The translations under genes were made by a program, and so were the position numbers. Positions 60,256 through 64,000 of a stretch of 64,000 nt of DNA are shown here, in pieces; the first letter of the stretch is position 1; the number at the start of each line of letters is the position of its first letter. The stretch spans positions 1 to 64,000 of the forward strand of contig JAALLE010000004.1 of the NCBI GenBank assembly GCA_011087605.1, in the 5' to 3' direction. Source of the DNA: Hyphomicrobiales bacterium. Lineage in GTDB: Bacteria > Pseudomonadota > Alphaproteobacteria > Rhizobiales > Rhizobiaceae. The notes under the pieces are model-generated. The model did not search any database. It was not told where the DNA came from and was given only the letters and a program-made list of their open reading frames with translations.

Positions 60256-60881
60256 TCGTCAATCCGCAAATCAGCTTTTGTAGAATGTTGCAGCACATGT
60301 CGGGCGTTTGGAATGTCGTTTTCCAGCGCCCGAGACTTCGCCCGATCAGCATCAAACCCATGATCCAGCCAACGCCGTATCAACCGTTGTTCTATAACGT
60401 CCAGACCAGGATCGATAAATACCTTGTAGTCCCAACAGGCGTTGAGCGACCCCCAGGGAATTTCTTTTAACAACAGGTAATTACCCTCAAACAAAAGAAA
60501 TCGGGTATCAGCGGCAACGATCTGCGCTCCTGCAATGGCAATATCGCGACTGCGATCAAAAACCGGGATCACCACATCGCCGTTAAGTTTCGGGTCAGAT
60601 AGTCGATGCACCAGACTAACAAAGCCATCTGCATCAAATGTTTGTGGGGACCCTTTGCGAGCCAGTAGCCCGCGACTGTCCAATATTGCGTTGTCCAGAT
60701 GATATCCATCCATGGGGATGATGGCGGACCTCTCTCCCAGTTCTCCCAGCGCTTTCAGCAGATTTTCGGCCAGTGTGGACTTGCCGGCACCTGGCGGTCC
60801 AGCGATCGCCACCATAAACCGTTCGCTCTGGTGCGCAGCAGCGATCAACTGAGCAGCAATTTCCTCAAATTTCTGAGTCAT
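60252..60881 (-). CDS. Nucleoside/sugar kinase-like P-loop protein (pantothenate/uridine kinase-like fold)
   Basis: MVAIAGPPGAGKSTLAENLL, IPMDGYHLDNAILD, FEGNYLLL. Confidence 0.85.
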   Translation of the reverse strand: MTQKFEEIAAQLIAAAHQSERFMVAIAGPPGAGKSTLAENLLKALGELGERSAIIPMDGYHLDNAILDSRGLLARKGSPQTFDADGFVSLVHRLSDPKLNGDVVIPVFDRSRDIAIAGAQIVAADTRFLLFEGNYLLLKEIPWGSLNACWDYKVFIDPGLDVIEQRLIRRWLDHGFDADRAKSRALENDIPNARHVLQHSTKADLRIDD

Positions 60882-61036
60882 TTGTCATTTGCTCCAAACT
60901 CTGAGCCATGATCCATCTATCCAAATCGATATTCTTAGAGTGCCGGGCAATCTATTGAGACTTGCAGGTGTAAAATCAACCGTTTATTGCTGCTACTGCG
61001 CTGGCAAGGCGCTCTACCATCGAACAGGCAATTATT

Positions 61037-61726
61037 ATGAAACGCTCCACCGTCAACCAGATCATCGCGTCGGCAGATGACTTCATCCGTTCTTACGGTT
61101 TTTGTTTGCCGCCTTTTGCCTATTTCACACCAGATGAAATGGTGGCTCGTAAAGCCGAGTTGACGAATATTCTGAACTCCCGTCTGGGCTGGGATATCAC
61201 CGACTATGGAGCAGGTAAATTTGATGAAATGGGTCTTTTCCTGTTCACCACCCGCAACGGGCAATTGGCCGACCTGCTGGCGGGTCGCGGCATGTGCTAT
61301 GCGGAAAAAATCATGATTTCGCGACAGAATCAGATTTCCCCTTGCCACCGGCATATCGTCAAGACCGAAGACATCATCAATCGGGGCGGTGCCACTTTGG
61401 CGATCGAAATGTTTGAAAGCGATGGGCAGGGCAATATTGATCCATCGGCCCAGGTGCCGGTAGTCTGTGATGGCATTGCCCATACATTTGAGCCAGGTCA
61501 TGTACTGGAACTTGCACCGGGAGCCAGCGTTACACTGGAACCCGGCAACTGGCACAAATTCTGGGGCAAAGGTGGCGATGTGTTGATCGGTGAAGTTTCC
61601 ACCGTCAATGATGACCTGACAGACAACATATTTGCCGAACCAATCGGTCGTTTCAGTGAGATCGAAGAAGATTGCGAACCCACCCGCCTGTTGGTTTCAG
61701 ACTACGAAAAATGGGGGCTTCTGTAA
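61037..61726 (+). CDS. D-lyxose/D-mannose isomerase-like cupin protein
   Basis: LGWDITDYGAGKFDEMGLFLFTTRNG, CHRHIVKTEDIINRGG, ELAPGASVTLEPGNWHKFWG. Confidence 0.83.
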   Translation: MKRSTVNQIIASADDFIRSYGFCLPPFAYFTPDEMVARKAELTNILNSRLGWDITDYGAGKFDEMGLFLFTTRNGQLADLLAGRGMCYAEKIMISRQNQISPCHRHIVKTEDIINRGGATLAIEMFESDGQGNIDPSAQVPVVCDGIAHTFEPGHVLELAPGASVTLEPGNWHKFWGKGGDVLIGEVSTVNDDLTDNIFAEPIGRFSEIEEDCEPTRLLVSDYEKWGLL

Positions 61727-61727
61727 C

Positions 61728-61889
61728 TCAGTCCTTTGATGGCGCGTCTTCGCTTTCTTCATCGAGAATGCGGACCGATGCGCCTTCAAGGTCGTCATAT
61801 TGGCCGGAGCGCAGGCTCCAGAAAAACGCCGCAAGGCCAAGCGCACCCAATCCAAGGGCGAGTGGAATGAGGATCAGAAGATGGCTCAT
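61728..61889 (-). CDS. ccoS: cbb3-type cytochrome oxidase assembly protein CcoS, 53 aa, absent from ORF track
   Basis: MSHLLILIPLALGLGALGLAAFFWSLRSGQYDDLEGASVRILDEESEDAPSKD; ATGA overlap with ccoI stop. Confidence 0.93.
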   Translation of the reverse strand: MSHLLILIPLALGLGALGLAAFFWSLRSGQYDDLEGASVRILDEESEDAPSKD

Positions 61890-64000
61890 GCTGCAATCCT
61901 CTCAGTTGGCGAATGACCAGTGGACGATATTGTGTCGGCTTGCAATTCCGTATCGATTTTTTGTGGCGGCTGTTTGAAACGGTCCTTGTAGAAGTTTAAC
62001 CGCATGCTGTTGGCGATCACCACGATGGACGACGTCGACATTGCGATGGCAGCAATTAGCGGTGTGATCTGACCAGCAATCGCCAGTGGCACCGCTATGC
62101 AATTATACAAAATCGCAAGGGCGAAATTCTGTCGTACAAGCTGCCCGGTTTTCAACGCGATGGCTCTGGCGGTCAAAACTGCATCGAGCTGTGGACGGGT
62201 AAAAACAAAATCCGCTGCAAATCTGCCCACATCAGATGCCGACGCTGGCGCCATCGACACATGAGCCGCCGCCAGTGCCGGCGCGTCATTAAGCCCATCA
62301 CCAACCATCAAGACCTGTGCACCAGACTGCTGCAAGTTCTGGATGTGACGAATTTTTTCAGCAGGCGTCATTTCACAAGACCGTTTTTCGATGCCCAGAT
62401 CCCTGGCAGTGGCAGCGACGTTAGCGGAGCAATCTCCCGAAACAATTTCCACTTCCAGACTGTTAGCCAGTAGGCCTCGGATGGTTTGTTTCGCCCCCGG
62501 ACGCAGGCGATCCTCCAACACAAAATTGCTGATCGGCTCATCCTGCATTGCAAAAGCTACACCTGAGGATTGCGTATCTGCACTACTTGCTACGGCAATT
62601 TCTGCAACCCAGCCAAGCCGACCAAGCCGCACCAGCTTCCCTTGGTACCACGCCTCAACACCAAACCCGGGCACTTCCTTGATGCCGGACAATGTCACGA
62701 CAGGGGTGTCGTCGAGATGTGCAGCAATGGCTCGTGCGGCCGGATGAGAAGAATGGCCTGCAATGGATTTGACCAAGCCTGCATTTTCAGAATTCACCCC
62801 GGTTGAACCAACGACCTGTGGTTCCCCCATGGTCAAAGTTCCGGTTTTGTCGAACGCAATAGTGGACACTTCTGCCAACCGCTCAAACGCTGTTCCGTCT
62901 CTCATCATGATGCCCCGCCGCATCAACTGATGGGCGCCAATGACATGCACCACCGGAACGGCGAGGCCCAAAGCACACGGGCAGGTAATGATCAAAACCG
63001 CAATCGCAATGTAGATCGAGTTGTGCCAATCGCCACCCGTATAGATCATCCAACCAATAAAGGTGAGCAAAGCCAGTATGTGCACAGCCGGGGCATAGAT
63101 TTGCGCCATGCGATCAGCAATTCCCACATACTGCCCCCTGCCCCGTTCAGCTGCATCCATCATCGAGGAGATTTCGGCAAGGAACGAATTGCTGGCATCG
63201 CTGGTGGTGGTGACGTCGACGGCGCCGGTCACATTCAGCACTCCGGCCTCCAGCCGATCACCCGGTTGGCAGGAAATTGTGTTGGATTCTCCGGTCACAA
63301 GTGCGCGATCAATATCTGATGACCCGGAGACAACAATTCCATCAACCGGCAAACGCTCACCCGGATTGACCCGCAGTCTCATGCCCTCGCTAATTTCTGC
63401 CAGATCGATGTAGCGAGGACTTTTGCCGTCCTCGACCAGGACACCGCCCTTGGATGTCAAATGCACCAGACGATCGACGGCACCGCGAGCGCGCTGACGC
63501 ATCAAATGGTCCAGATATCGGCCAATCAGCAGGAAAAACAGCAGGGTCACCGCTGCATCAAAATAGGCCTCCGAACCACTGGTAAAACTCTCATAGACGC
63601 TCATTGTCAAAGCCAGCAACACAGCCAGCGAAATTGGCACGTCCATATTCAATCGGCGAACCGAGAGAGCCTTCAGCGCTGACGTAAAAAATGGCCGCCC
63701 GGCATAGGCGACAGCCGGCACTGCAATGAGCCCGGATATCAAATGAAACAGTCTTGCAGTTTCCGCATCCGCACCGGACCATACAGATACCGATAACAAC
63801 ATGATGTTGGCCGCCGCAAACCCCGCCACGGCGAGCGCCTTCAGCAAGGTTCGGCCAGCATCATCAACAAGCTCGGATGCCGCTTCCCCGGGAAAATGCA
63901 GATTGGCTTCGAAACCAAGACGCTTAAGGAAGTTGGTAATTTCTAAACCCGAACCCAGCTGCGCGTCCCATACCACCGCAACGGTGCGATTGGTCAGGTT
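61886..64000 (-). CDS. ccoI: CcoI-like copper-translocating P-type ATPase, 5' truncated by window edge
   Basis: CPC motif (ITCPCALGLAVP), DKTGTLTMGEPQ, MVGDGLNDAPALAAA; followed by ccoS; frame open to the window end. Confidence 0.93.
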   Translation of the reverse strand, partial: NLTNRTVAVVWDAQLGSGLEITNFLKRLGFEANLHFPGEAASELVDDAGRTLLKALAVAGFAAANIMLLSVSVWSGADAETARLFHLISGLIAVPAVAYAGRPFFTSALKALSVRRLNMDVPISLAVLLALTMSVYESFTSGSEAYFDAAVTLLFFLLIGRYLDHLMRQRARGAVDRLVHLTSKGGVLVEDGKSPRYIDLAEISEGMRLRVNPGERLPVDGIVVSGSSDIDRALVTGESNTISCQPGDRLEAGVLNVTGAVDVTTTSDASNSFLAEISSMMDAAERGRGQYVGIADRMAQIYAPAVHILALLTFIGWMIYTGGDWHNSIYIAIAVLIITCPCALGLAVPVVHVIGAHQLMRRGIMMRDGTAFERLAEVSTIAFDKTGTLTMGEPQVVGSTGVNSENAGLVKSIAGHSSHPAARAIAAHLDDTPVVTLSGIKEVPGFGVEAWYQGKLVRLGRLGWVAEIAVASSADTQSSGVAFAMQDEPISNFVLEDRLRPGAKQTIRGLLANSLEVEIVSGDCSANVAATARDLGIEKRSCEMTPAEKIRHIQNLQQSGAQVLMVGDGLNDAPALAAAHVSMAPASASDVGRFAADFVFTRPQLDAVLTARAIALKTGQLVRQNFALAILYNCIAVPLAIAGQITPLIAAIAMSTSSIVVIANSMRLNFYKDRFKQPPQKIDTELQADTISSTGHSPTERIAA

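Noticed and set aside
1-64000. CRISPR arrays, IS/transposons, prophage, defence islands, rRNA/tRNA
   Set aside because: No regularly spaced repeats, transposase, integrase, phage or rRNA sequence seen; no cloverleaf convincing enough to call by eye (tRNAscan-SE would be decisive).

Overview
The window is ordinary chromosomal sequence, most likely from an alphaproteobacterium of the Hyphomicrobiales/Rhizobiales type. This is inferred from gene content (ChpT, SciP/DUF1153, DUF1134/EipA-like, Omp25/31-like porins, zapA-6S RNA-fau synteny) and was not tested by search. I see no prophage, IS element, CRISPR array or rRNA, and no tRNA I could support. Main blocks: ybgC-tolQRAB (no pal/cpoB downstream); rluD...rpoH; a TPP-riboswitch-controlled ThiX/ThiY-like pair; purA; serA/serC with a serC-type leader; two Omp25-like porins; chpT; an EipA-like gene; copper chaperone PCuAC; prpE-like acyl-CoA synthetase; a central-carbon cluster fba-pgk-gap-tkt followed by DUF4164-zapA-6S RNA-fau-ymdB-like; sciP plus a stand-alone FlbD-type HTH gene; an RTX heme peroxidase; a compact redox operon built on a Rieske-glutamate-synthase-like fusion; efp, rlmB, putR/putA; ccoI/ccoS (ccoI truncated by the window edge). 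The strongest leads are: (1) the six-gene translationally coupled operon 53448-49324 (Rieske+FMN/3Fe-4S GltS-like enzyme, heme-b/Rieske membrane protein, Cys-motif membrane-anchored protein and three tiny membrane proteins, one of them missing from the ORF track); (2) an in-frame TGA that cuts about 106 conserved codons off PutA; (3) a G9-tract frameshift in a large membrane protein; (4) a dense CtrA-box cluster upstream of a porin; (5) several palindromic or tandem operator-like elements upstream of gap, rpoH, 6S RNA and a CoA-transferase; (6) a terminator/attenuator hairpin ending 14 nt before the serA start codon. All family calls come from reading the translated sequences and recalled family signatures; no database search was run.
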